Below, piece after piece: positions 55,681 through 63,094 of a DNA stretch of 64,000 nt; position 1 is the stretch's first letter, and the number at the start of each line of letters is the position of its first letter. The DNA is taken from contig NZ_JAMXMY010000007.1 of NCBI RefSeq assembly GCF_024055795.1, positions 186,001 through 250,000 of the forward strand. Reading direction: 5' to 3'. A program made the position numbers and the translations under genes. The DNA is from Actinoallomurus purpureus. GTDB lineage: Bacteria > Actinomycetota > Actinomycetes > Streptosporangiales > Streptosporangiaceae. Below the pieces are notes generated by a model that did no database searches, was not told the origin of the DNA, and worked only from the letters and a program-made list of their open reading frames with translations.

Positions 55681-56091
55681 TTAATGCACTATGAATCCCG
55701 GATCAATCCCAAGCTTACTCACATCACGTCGTACCGCCGCAATGAACTCATCTATGCAGACAACAAGCTCACTCCAGGGAATTGGAGAGCTTTGCACGCC
55801 GGTTACAAACATAGACTCTGCCATCCAGCCGATGGAGGTTTGAATAAACTTAACAGCGCCTGGACACTCGAACGATAGGGACGAGAAATGAAAGTCGGGC
55901 TTTCTATCTCCATTATTTGAGAGCCAGAAGGCAAGTTCGCGCGCCAGTTCTGCCACCGGAAAGGATCGCTCTGAATAGATCACCTCAGAGCCGTCGATTA
56001 TTTGGAAGTCGGCTTCAATATGCACCAGAAGATCTGCAAGCGTCCTCCCCTTCAGGTCTCGCTCATTGAGATCTTGATAGAGCATCTTCAT
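55681..56091 (-). CDS. Putative immunity protein, cassette 2 (DUF7878-like)
   Basis: 136 residues. The opening MKMLYQDLNERDLKGRTLAD, LLVHIEADFQIIDGSEVIYS and FPVAELARELAFWL recall a family of small actinobacterial proteins next to toxin genes (tentatively DUF7878). The ATG lies 4 nt after the stop of a decayed toxin tip. It seems intact, so the immunity gene has outlived its toxin. Confidence 0.55.
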   Translation of the reverse strand: MKMLYQDLNERDLKGRTLADLLVHIEADFQIIDGSEVIYSERSFPVAELARELAFWLSNNGDRKPDFHFSSLSFECPGAVKFIQTSIGWMAESMFVTGVQSSPIPWSELVVCIDEFIAAVRRDVSKLGIDPGFIVH

Positions 56092-56095
56092 GGCA

Positions 56096-56452
56096 TCATG
56101 TTACCCTGAATCGAAATGCATTGATCACCCGCCCGTCGTCAGCCACAATTATTCCTATCTTCCCTCAAAAGATGATAGATGCTTATCCTTGACGAAGATA
56201 CTTGCCGGATCATCAGCCGCCCGTGAAGCCGCTTCAGATGCCTCCCTAGCCTAGCCCACTGGATTTATCTCCCTTCTTCCACCAAGGATCTTCGCTCGGC
56301 TTTTCGCCCTCGCGTCCACCGTCGAATACGAAAACTCCCGCGCCTAAAGCGAATGCACCAGCGAGGGCATTCCATGAGGCGCCTTTGGCGCAGGCGGCAC
56401 CGTGAGCCGAAGCTTTGATGCATCCAGGATTTCTAAACTCAACCTCGTTTGC
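56096..56452 (-). pseudogene. Decayed toxin: conserved pre-tip segment plus broken tip, cassette 2
   Basis: The minus strand from 56452 reads AHGAACAKGASWNALAGAFA, LGAGVFVFDGGREGEKPSED, PWWKKGDKSSGLG and then TAG at 56248-56246. A shifted frame continues AREASEAASRAADDPASIFV, KDKHLSSFEGR, stop; a further shift reads GIIVADDGRVINAFRFRVT to TGA at 56098-56096. At least two frame breaks separate the parts. The first part is related to the pre-tip segment of cassette 1 (FxFDGGRxxEKPxExPWWKxG), and the last part resembles the end of a toxin domain. Confidence 0.6.
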
Positions 56453-56854
56453 TCATACGGTCGCATACCATAGATCGTTCACAGAGAAACCCTCCGGATC
56501 GAGCAATCTGAACCTATCCGGACTACCGAACACGTCACACAAAACTGAGAGGGAACATGATAGTTGGATATCGTCAAATTCATCGATAACGACAACAACT
56601 AGCTTCTCATCACCCCCCTTAAAATCAATCTGACCGCCGCTTTGAATAAAAGCAAATGGCAGAGAAGTCAAGACAAGGCCAATAACCTGATTGCCATGAA
56701 TTATGCGCAACCAGCCTTCTCCCGCACCCTCATCCCAATCAATCTCAGCCGAAGCCCTGCGCGCGAGGTTGCCAGCAACCTCGCGCGCAGACCCGGGGGA
56801 CCAAGTAGCAGCGGCCGACGCGGCGCGCCGAAGACTCTCATTAATATTTATCAC
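56453..56854 (-). CDS. Putative immunity protein, cassette 1
   Basis: 133 residues from a GTG at 56854 that overlaps the toxin stop (GTGA), so it is translationally coupled. It has a hydrophobic, beta-rich core (VIGLVLTSLPFAFIQSGGQI; KLVVVVIDEFDDIQLSCSLS) and ends SVNDLWYATV. No signal peptide. Position and coupling make an immunity role likely. The family is not recognised. Confidence 0.6.
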   Translation of the reverse strand: MININESLRRAASAAATWSPGSAREVAGNLARRASAEIDWDEGAGEGWLRIIHGNQVIGLVLTSLPFAFIQSGGQIDFKGGDEKLVVVVIDEFDDIQLSCSLSVLCDVFGSPDRFRLLDPEGFSVNDLWYATV

Positions 56855-57282
56855 GGTGGGTTACCTGGCGATCCATGAACGAAGCCCGTTCGAGTACGAT
56901 ATACGTTAATCCAGCTTGTCGGAGTCCCGTCTCCAAGAGATCCAACCACACCGTTCGAGACGGGCACTTTTGCCTTGTTATTCACCCATAGACCATGCTC
57001 ATCTGCGTAGGCAGCCCCATCGAGCGTGGCCTTCCCCGAGTTTACGTGAAAACCAAACTGACTCTTGCCCGGCGTGCCGTTTAGATGAGGATCCATCCCG
57101 GTCGAATCAAGCGTGTATCTGCCGTTGGTGAGCTGACCATGCCTGTTGACCGTGATGTCCGGAGCCTCGAAGGGATGACCGGTTTTCCACCAAGGCTCTT
57201 CGCCTGGCTTTTCGACCTGGCGGCCGCCATCGAATCCAAAGGCTCCCGCGCCTGCAGCGAATGCAGGGACTGTACGGTTTTC
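56851..57282 (-). pseudogene. Polymorphic toxin C-terminus, 5'-truncated by the ISL3 element, cassette 1
   Basis: 143 codons, open right up to the IS end at 57283. Order: ENRTVPAFAAGAGAFGFDGG, RQVEKPGEEPWWKTGHPFEA (pre-tip linker), then PDITVNRHGQLTNGRYTLDS, TGMDPHLNGTPGKSQFGFHV, and a tip ending in WINVYRTRTGFVHGSPGNPP. The tip is of the compact C-terminal toxin type found on Rhs-like and related secreted toxins. The secretion and delivery part is gone; nothing related is visible beyond the IS. An internal ATG (57096) could express an 81-residue fragment. Confidence 0.7.
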
Positions 57283-58909
57283 GGCTCTGTCGCTCTTTCG
57301 GTGGTAACGGAGCGTCTCGTCCTGTCACGCTGAGGCGTGCTTGGGATCAACCAGCTTGTCGATGTGGTGTTTTCGGGTCTGTCGGGCCTGATCATCGATG
57401 ATGTGACGGACGACGGTGAGCTCATCCGGGTGCGGGCCCGCAGCCGGGAGATGCCCGTGCCGTGCCCGGGATGCGGGGTCGGGACGGCCCATGTTCATGC
57501 GTGGTGCGAACGGACCGTGGCCGATGTCCCGGTCGACGGGCGGCAGGTGGTGGTGAACGTGCGGTTGCGTCGGCTGGTCTGCCGGGACTGGCGGTGCCCC
57601 CGGCGGACGTTCCGGGAACAGGTCGCTGGGGTGCTGGAGCGTCACCAAAGACGGACAGTTCGCCTGGCGGCCCAGGTCGGGGCGGTGGTGCGGGAGTTAG
57701 CGGGCCGGGCCAGTGCCCGCGTGTTCTCCGCGCTGGGAGTGCGGATCTGTCGTCATACCGCGCTGCGGGCCCTGCTGCGGATCCCGCTGCCGATGGTGGC
57801 GACGCCGCGGGTGCTGGGCGTGGATGACTTCTCGCTGCGACGCTCTCAGACCTATGCCACGATCTTGATCGACGCCGAGACCCGCCGGCGGGTCGATGTC
57901 CTGCCCGACCGTAGGTCCGACACCCTTGCAGCGTGGCTGCGTGAGAATCCGGGCGTTCAGATCGTCTGCCGTGACGGCGCCGCCGGCTACGCCGAAGCCG
58001 TGCACCAAGCCTTGCCCGATGCCCTCCAGGTCGGCGACCGGTGGCACATCTGGCACAACTTCGCCCAGGCCGTCGGTAAGGAAGTGGCTGTTCACAGCGG
58101 CTGCTGGGCCACCGCCTCCCGGGTCCGCAAACTCGACGGCGGAAAGACCACCACCCTGCAGCGGTGGCACCAGGTCCACGACCTGCTCGATGCGGGCGTC
58201 GGCCTTCTGGAGTGCGCCCGGCGGCTGAACCTCGCCCTGAACACCGTCAAACGCTACGCGCGAATCGCCGAGCCCGAACAGATGCGGCGGGCGCCCCAGT
58301 ACCGTCCTACCCTTGTCGATCCCTACCGCGAGTACCTGCGTAAACGCCGGGCTGAGGACCCCGCGGTCCCCGTCCTTCAGCTTCTGCGCGAGATCAGGGA
58401 ACGCGGCTACACCGGCAGCCAGAACCTCCTTTACCGCTACATCACCCAAGGCCGCGTCGAGGACGATCGCCCCGCCCTCTCACCCCGCAGGCTTTCGCGG
58501 CTGCTGCTCACCCGCCCGGACACCCTCAGGCCCGACCAGCAGGAACTCCTCCACAAGACCACCCGAGCCTGCCCGGAGATAAGCCAACTCGCCGCACTGG
58601 TCCGCGCCTTCGCCCAACTCCTCACCCCGGCCGACGAAAACGGGGACCGGCTGGAGGAATGGATCCACTCCGCAGAAGAGGCGAACCTGCCGCACGTCCA
58701 CTCCTTCGTCCGCGGTCTGCGACTCGATCAGGACGCCGTCCGCGCCGCCCTGACCAGCGAATACCACAACGGCGGCACCGAGGGCGTCAACACCAAAACG
58801 AAGCTGATCAAGAGGCAGATGTATGGCCGGGCGGGCTTCCGTCTCCTGCGCCACCGCATCCTTCTTCAATAGCCTCACCCTCCGCTACCACCGAAAGAGC
58901 GACAGAGCC
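57283..58909 (+). mobile_element. ISL3-family insertion sequence, intact
   Basis: Terminal inverted repeats GGCTCTGTCGCTCTTTCGGT (from 57283) and its complement (ending 58909) are identical over at least 24 bp. Between them is one full-length ISL3 transposase. An extra 17-bp copy of the right terminus (GAAAGAGCGACAGAGCC, 58910-58926) adjoins the right end. The flanking 8-mers CGGTTTTC and GAAAGAGC or GTTAGCTG do not match, so no target duplication is seen. Confidence 0.88.
57337..58872 (+). CDS. ISL3-family transposase
   Basis: 511 residues from a GTG. The N-terminal zinc ribbon has CPGCG and CRDWRCPRRTF; then an HTH, and the DDE catalytic core with VLGVDDFSLRRSQTYATILI (D), IVCRDGAAGYAEA (D) and HNGGTEGVNTKTKLIKRQMY (E). 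All catalytic residues are present and the frame is unbroken, so it may be active. Confidence 0.93.
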   Translation: MLGINQLVDVVFSGLSGLIIDDVTDDGELIRVRARSREMPVPCPGCGVGTAHVHAWCERTVADVPVDGRQVVVNVRLRRLVCRDWRCPRRTFREQVAGVLERHQRRTVRLAAQVGAVVRELAGRASARVFSALGVRICRHTALRALLRIPLPMVATPRVLGVDDFSLRRSQTYATILIDAETRRRVDVLPDRRSDTLAAWLRENPGVQIVCRDGAAGYAEAVHQALPDALQVGDRWHIWHNFAQAVGKEVAVHSGCWATASRVRKLDGGKTTTLQRWHQVHDLLDAGVGLLECARRLNLALNTVKRYARIAEPEQMRRAPQYRPTLVDPYREYLRKRRAEDPAVPVLQLLREIRERGYTGSQNLLYRYITQGRVEDDRPALSPRRLSRLLLTRPDTLRPDQQELLHKTTRACPEISQLAALVRAFAQLLTPADENGDRLEEWIHSAEEANLPHVHSFVRGLRLDQDAVRAALTSEYHNGGTEGVNTKTKLIKRQMYGRAGFRLLRHRILLQ

Positions 58910-59191
58910 GAAAGAGCGACAGAGCCGTTAGCTGGACAGACCCGGTCTAGGCACTGAAGTGCAGTGATCATCTACGCTTAAACGATCACCGACACTGCAC
59001 GCCTGAGGCCGACATTGGCCAAGCAGTCCAGACGCCGTGCCTTTGCAATCGCCCCGCTGAGGGCCCCCGGTGGACCGACCGTCTCCCACGTGGGCCGGCA
59101 TGGAGGTTCGCTCGCAATGAGAGACTTATCTGCGAGCAGGACCGACTTCACCACCAGTGAGGACTGTAGGCATCGGGCGCAGCCACGCTGG
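58910..59191. other. Region right of the IS: terminal-repeat copy and nested inverted repeat, no clear gene
   Basis: Contains the extra 17-bp IS terminus (58910-58926) and a nested inverted repeat: GTGCAGTG (58959-58966) with CACTGCAC (58993-59000), and TGATC/GATCA inside it. An open frame on each strand over 59000-59160 shows no family I recognise. Confidence 0.5.
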
Positions 59192-59416
59192 TCATGGGCG
59201 GGGTTCGAGCGCGGCGTATTCGCGGTCTTCGTTGATACGGAGGATCTCCTCGACGGCGTCGACGAGGTCGAAGTACGGGACCTGCGCTGCCTCCGCGGAT
59301 CCGTCCGTCCAGGTGAAACCCTCGTCACGGCACCAGACGGTCAGGTGCCGGAGGGACAGCACGGACTGGCCGTGCAGGTCGTTGTGGTACATGCCGCCCA
59401 CGCCACGGGCGGTCAA
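59192..59416 (-). CDS. Small conserved-type protein or C-terminal module of the HATPase gene
   Basis: At least 74 residues (GMYHNDLHGQSVLSLRHLTV, WCRDEGFTWTDGSAEAAQVP, YFDLVDAVEEILRINEDREY). The frame is open further upstream to include PPAIRLSPSDSVRALRDHLT, which overlaps the HATPase gene in another frame. Such modules in actinomycetes occur as separate genes or after HATPase domains. Either it has its own start in the overlap, or a frameshift has split one gene. Confidence 0.5.
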   Translation of the reverse strand: MTARGVGGMYHNDLHGQSVLSLRHLTVWCRDEGFTWTDGSAEAAQVPYFDLVDAVEEILRINEDREYAALEPRP

Positions 59417-60023
59417 GTGGTCGCGAAGAGCGCGTACGGAGTCGGAAGGGCTGAGACGGATGGCCGGGGGCCTGGCGGCGAGCGCCGTGCTGGCCGCCCG
59501 ACAGCGCCCTGACGGTGTCGAGGCCTCGTCGGCCCGACCACCACTGCGACGGAAGGCCGTCGATGACAGCGGCCGGTGATTCGGGCAGCGGGTTGTCCGG
59601 CAGGTCGCGCAGCAATTGGTCGATGACCGCGGGCGGCAGCGATTCCTGTAGCGGTTTGTCGGGCAACCCGGCCAGAGGGTTCGCCGGGATCGCTGCGGTC
59701 ACGGCATCAAGGTCGGGGCGAGGATCGAAGACCGTGATGACCAGTTCGCCAGAGGTCTCCGGCCCGCGCCGATAGATCGCGAGTTCGGACCGCCCAGCGG
59801 CTGGTGCGTCCCGGTCGTCAAGCTCGACGCCCCGCAGGCCATGGAGCCAGGCGTTGGTAGCGAGCTCACTCGCCATGAGGAGACCGTCGTCAAGCCGGTC
59901 GGGTACCAGGTCGGCCAGCGTCGCACGGACGATCGCACGCGCGGCCTCGGCGCATGCGCGCGTATGGGGAAGCGGCCATACGGGGCAGCCGCCTGTGATG
60001 ATCGATGCGGAGGCGTTCGTCAT
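59325..60023 (-). CDS. HATPase_c anti-sigma-type regulator, C-terminus possibly frameshifted
   Basis: 232 residues from the ATG at 60023 (GGGAAG upstream). The Bergerat-type fold is recognisable: ACAEAARAIVRATLADL, DDGLLMASELATNAWLHGLR and RRGLDTVRALSGGQHGARR. After about residue 185 the frame reads an Arg/Pro-rich tail that looks like out-of-frame sequence, while the frame overlapping it continues into a plausible domain. It belongs to the HATPase/XRE/DUF397 regulatory sets common in this phylum. A palindrome shared with the XRE gene lies upstream. Confidence 0.65.
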   Translation of the reverse strand: MTNASASIITGGCPVWPLPHTRACAEAARAIVRATLADLVPDRLDDGLLMASELATNAWLHGLRGVELDDRDAPAAGRSELAIYRRGPETSGELVITVFDPRPDLDAVTAAIPANPLAGLPDKPLQESLPPAVIDQLLRDLPDNPLPESPAAVIDGLPSQWWSGRRGLDTVRALSGGQHGARRQAPGHPSQPFRLRTRSSRPLDRPWRGRHVPQRPARPVRAVPPAPDRLVP

Positions 60024-60115
60024 CGGCTTCCCTGCCAGGGTCGTAGTCATCGCACCGCATGCGCGGGATCGGGTCGGAAACCATGCTTCATATTCACTCT
60101 CATCGAGTGATGTAT

Positions 60116-60128
60116 CTGTGAATCACAG
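60116..60128. promoter_or_regulatory. CTGTGAATCACAG palindrome upstream of the HATPase gene
   Basis: 13-bp near-perfect palindrome about 90 bp before the HATPase start. The same 11-bp core occurs upstream of the XRE gene at 61429-61439. Apart from this the 60024-60310 interval is AT-rich and shows no gene. Confidence 0.55.
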
Positions 60129-60310
60129 AGTAGGAAGCACAGTGATGAGCCGCCAGCGCTATCAGCAAAGAAGTTACGTTGACCACGCCAAAGCGTCGAG
60201 ACTGCCCCGATAAGTCAATATTTGAGCACTACAAAGACCTTAAGACATGGAGAAAAAAGATCCCCCGGGAAGGCAGCCCGGAGGATCTTCGTAATACGTT
60301 GCGCGGACGA

Positions 60311-60514
60311 CTACATGTCGTGGGTGCCGGCACGGACGTCGTCCAGCAGGGCGCGCAAAGCCGCACTGGTGGTCACATGAGTGCCGGCGCTGGGCCGGGT
60401 GCTGTCCCGCATGGCGGCAAACCCCGAGGGCAGGTTGGTCGCCAACTCCACACACGCTCCGTTGCTTCCGGTACTGGCGCTCGCCTTGCGCCAAGTGGCC
60501 TGAGACAGGTCCAT
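60311..60514 (-). CDS. DUF397 protein
   Basis: 67 residues. The DUF397 layout is WRKASASTGSNGACVELATN, then AAMRDSTRPSAG and AALRALLDDVRAG. These small proteins are partners of XRE/DUF5753 regulators. Start is the ATG at 60514 or a GTG just before it; it lies directly after the XRE gene and is cotranscribed. Confidence 0.85.
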   Translation of the reverse strand: MDLSQATWRKASASTGSNGACVELATNLPSGFAAMRDSTRPSAGTHVTTSAALRALLDDVRAGTHDM

Positions 60515-60520
60515 CACTCG

Positions 60521-61378
60521 CTACTCCAAGGTCTCTATGAGAGCACTCAGGAAGGCGCTACTCTCCGCATTTGAGGCGGCAGTAGCACGGATGCGTTCAA
60601 AGAGGTCCAAATAGGACTTCGCCTCACTGAGGTCGACTTCCTTCGCCGACGTATCGGTCTCCAGATAGACCATGGGCGGCTCGTCGGGATAGGGGAAGGT
60701 GAAGGCGTTGATCAAGCTGTTCATCCCTGGATGGAAGCCATCCTGGAATCTCAGGATTCGGATCTCGACGTTGGTACGCTGACCGGCCTTGATCAGCTGC
60801 TGGATTTGATCGCGGCGCTCATCCGCGCTGCCCCAGTCGTAGCGCAGAGACGCCTCGGTGATGACCGCGATCAACTTGGGTGCGTTCTCGTCACGATCGA
60901 GAATCGCCTGACGGCGCTGCCGTCCGCGCAGCGCACGCTCGCACCATTCGGCGTTCCGGGTTCCGACTTCCATCTGCGCTCGGATGTACGCCTCAGTCTG
61001 CAGCAATCCGGGCAGAATCAGCGGCATGCAGGTGCGGATCTCGGAGGCGTCGCTCTCGAAGCCGGGGAACTCGCTGTCCTCGAAGACGTCCTGGTAGTAG
61101 GAGTCGCGCCACCATGCGCGGGGCTTCGCGCGAATCGCGAGTTCTTCTACCTCGCGCCGGGTCGCCTCGTCGGCCTCATAGACCCGGAGGAGATCGCGGA
61201 TGTCGCTCATCTCCGGCCGCTTCCACACGTTCGCCTCGAAGCGGCCGACCTTGCCGCGTCCCCACGTCAACGTGTCACAGATGTGGTTTGCGGTATGCCC
61301 GGTACGCAGGCGCAGGTCGGTCAAGATGCGCGAGAGCCGCCGCTTGGCGATCGTCGCCCCGTAGGCGTCACCCTCCAC
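60521..61378 (-). CDS. XRE-family regulator with DUF5753 domain
   Basis: 285 residues from the GTG at 61378 (GGAGG 4 nt upstream). N-terminal HTH (LSRILTDLRLRTGHTANHIC and WGRGKVGRFEANVWKRPEMS) then a DUF5753 domain (YYQDVFEDSEFPGFESDASE; LILPGLLQTEAYIRAQME). Such proteins, with a DUF397 partner, act in development and antibiotic regulation in Streptomyces. Likely binds the palindrome at 61429-61439 in its own promoter. Confidence 0.9.
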   Translation of the reverse strand: MEGDAYGATIAKRRLSRILTDLRLRTGHTANHICDTLTWGRGKVGRFEANVWKRPEMSDIRDLLRVYEADEATRREVEELAIRAKPRAWWRDSYYQDVFEDSEFPGFESDASEIRTCMPLILPGLLQTEAYIRAQMEVGTRNAEWCERALRGRQRRQAILDRDENAPKLIAVITEASLRYDWGSADERRDQIQQLIKAGQRTNVEIRILRFQDGFHPGMNSLINAFTFPYPDEPPMVYLETDTSAKEVDLSEAKSYLDLFERIRATAASNAESSAFLSALIETLE

Positions 61379-61428
61379 CAATCCTCCCTTGGCGTGGCGG
61401 GCCACCCAGCATATCGCGCAGGGAAACT

Positions 61429-61439
61429 TGTGATTCACA
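61429..61439. promoter_or_regulatory. TGTGATTCACA palindrome upstream of the XRE gene
   Basis: Identical, on the opposite strand, to the core at 60117-60127. It lies 51-61 bp before the XRE start codon. Confidence 0.55.
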
Positions 61440-61491
61440 CGATAATGCGCAAGCCGTGAAGACAGCGGTCAGGTGCGCACTACCAGGACCA

Positions 61492-61737
61492 TCACACCAG
61501 ATCGTCGAACTCGCCTCGGCGTGCGCCGTCCAAGAAGCACTCCCATTCGTGCTCGCTGTAGACCTGGACGTCGGGCTTTCCGGAAATGCGGACGAGTATC
61601 CAGGTCGCCTCATCCCTCCGGATGATGGCGACCTGGAACATGCCCTCACCGTGGCCGGACGTCCGCCAGGCTAGATGGTCCAGGCGGACGCCCAGCAGCT
61701 CGCTGATCTCCTCGGCCGTCGGTTTGGCCGTCGTCAT
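61492..61737 (-). CDS. DUF397-like small protein
   Basis: 81 residues. The C-terminal half (VQVYSEHEWECFLDGARRGE then FDDLV) matches the end of DUF397 proteins; the N-terminal half (ISELLGVRLDHLAWRTSGHG) is less typical. It precedes the XRE gene on the same strand by 113 bp. Probably a second small partner in this regulatory cluster. Confidence 0.65.
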   Translation of the reverse strand: MTTAKPTAEEISELLGVRLDHLAWRTSGHGEGMFQVAIIRRDEATWILVRISGKPDVQVYSEHEWECFLDGARRGEFDDLV

Positions 61738-61765
61738 GGCTTCCCCGAACCTCGGCGGTCGGTGG

Positions 61766-63094
61766 TCAGAGCGTGAAGTCGCGGCCCTCGAACGGTCCGA
61801 TGACGGTCAGGGTCATCGGGCGGCCCAGGATGTCGCGGCCGACCGCACGGACGTCGTCCAGCGTGACGGCCTCGATGCGGGCCAGGATGTCGTCGACCGA
61901 GAGCAGGCTGTCGTAGACCAGCTCGCTCTTGCCGATGCGGCTCATCCGCGACCCGGTGTCCTCCAGGCCCAGCACGAACGATCCCCGCAGCTGGCCCTTG
62001 CCGCGCTCGAGCTCCTCCTCGGTGATGCCGTGCTCGGCCACACTGGCGACCTCCTCGCGGCAGATCTCGAGGACCTCGTCGACCTTGGCCGGCAGGCACC
62101 CGGCATACACCCCGAAGATGCCGGTGTCGGCGTACTGGGAGTTGTAGCTGTACACCGAGTAGGCCAGGCCGCGCTTCTCGCGGATCTCCTGGAACAGACG
62201 GGAGGACATCCCGCCGCCGAGCGCGGCGTTCAGCACGCCGAGGGCGAAGCGCCGCTCGTCGGTGCGGGTGATCCCGACGGTGCCGAGGATCAGGTTGGCC
62301 TGCTCGGTGGGGCGGACGATCGACCGCACACCCGAGCTCGGCACCGCGCCGGGCCCGCCGATCCGCGGCGTGCTGGGCAGCTGCCCGCGATCGCCGAGCA
62401 CGCCCTCGAACGCCGCCTGGACGTGGCGCACGACCTCGTCGTGGTCGACGTTGCCGGCGGCCGAGACGACGAGGTTCTGCGGGATGTAGCGGTCCCGGTA
62501 GTACCGCGCGATGCGGTCCCGGCCGATCCCGCTGATCGACTCGACCGTCCCGAGGATCGGCCGGCCCAGCGGAGTGTCGCCGAACAGCGCCTCGGAGAAC
62601 TCGTCGTGCACCGCGTCGGTGGGGTCGTCGTCGTGCATGGCGATCTCTTCGAGGATCACCCCGCGCTCGGCGTCGACGTCCTGCGGCTCGATGAGGGAGT
62701 TCGTCACCATGTCGGAGACGACGTCGATGGCCAGCGGCATCTCGGAGTCCAGCACCCGCGCGTAGTAGCAGGTGTACTCCTTGGCGGTGAAGGCGTTCAT
62801 CTCGCCGCCCGCCGCGTCCATCAGCGAGGAGATCTCCAGCGCGGTGCGCTTGCGCGTGCCCTTGAACAGCAGGTGCTCGAGATAGTGGCTCGCGCCGGTG
62901 TCCTCGATCGACTCGTCGCGCGAGCCGACCCCGGCCCAGATGCCGAAGGCCACCGAACGCACGGTCGGCACGGTCTCGGTGACGACGCGCAGCCCGCCCG
63001 GCAGGACGGTCCGCCGGACCACCCCGGCGCCGTCGGCGCCGGGGTGTACGACGAAGGTGGAGCCGGGCTCCTGCTCTCTGGCGAGAACCGTCAT
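61766..63094 (-). CDS. M16-family zinc peptidase
   Basis: 442 residues. The inverted zinc motif HYLEH (H70, E73, H74) is followed by the distal Glu in [15 protein letters not shown]. The C-terminal inactive-like half contains the [10 protein letters not shown] motif. Its ATG overlaps the pnp stop (ATGA), the conserved arrangement in actinomycetes. Processes peptides; substrate unknown. Confidence 0.93.
   Translation of the reverse strand: MTVLAREQEPGSTFVVHPGADGAGVVRRTVLPGGLRVVTETVPTVRSVAFGIWAGVGSRDESIEDTGASHYLEHLLFKGTRKRTALEISSLMDAAGGEMNAFTAKEYTCYYARVLDSEMPLAIDVVSDMVTNSLIEPQDVDAERGVILEEIAMHDDDPTDAVHDEFSEALFGDTPLGRPILGTVESISGIGRDRIARYYRDRYIPQNLVVSAAGNVDHDEVVRHVQAAFEGVLGDRGQLPSTPRIGGPGAVPSSGVRSIVRPTEQANLILGTVGITRTDERRFALGVLNAALGGGMSSRLFQEIREKRGLAYSVYSYNSQYADTGIFGVYAGCLPAKVDEVLEICREEVASVAEHGITEEELERGKGQLRGSFVLGLEDTGSRMSRIGKSELVYDSLLSVDDILARIEAVTLDDVRAVGRDILGRPMTLTVIGPFEGRDFTL

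Noticed and set aside
58936-58950. ACAGACCCGGTCTAG as a dre-like site right of the IS
   Set aside because: Wrong half-site order for dre and no sugar gene nearby.
58978-59328. 116-codon minus-strand frame right of the IS as the missing toxin N-terminus
   Set aside because: No similarity to the toxin linker, no signal or repeat features, and it is partly antisense to equally open frames.
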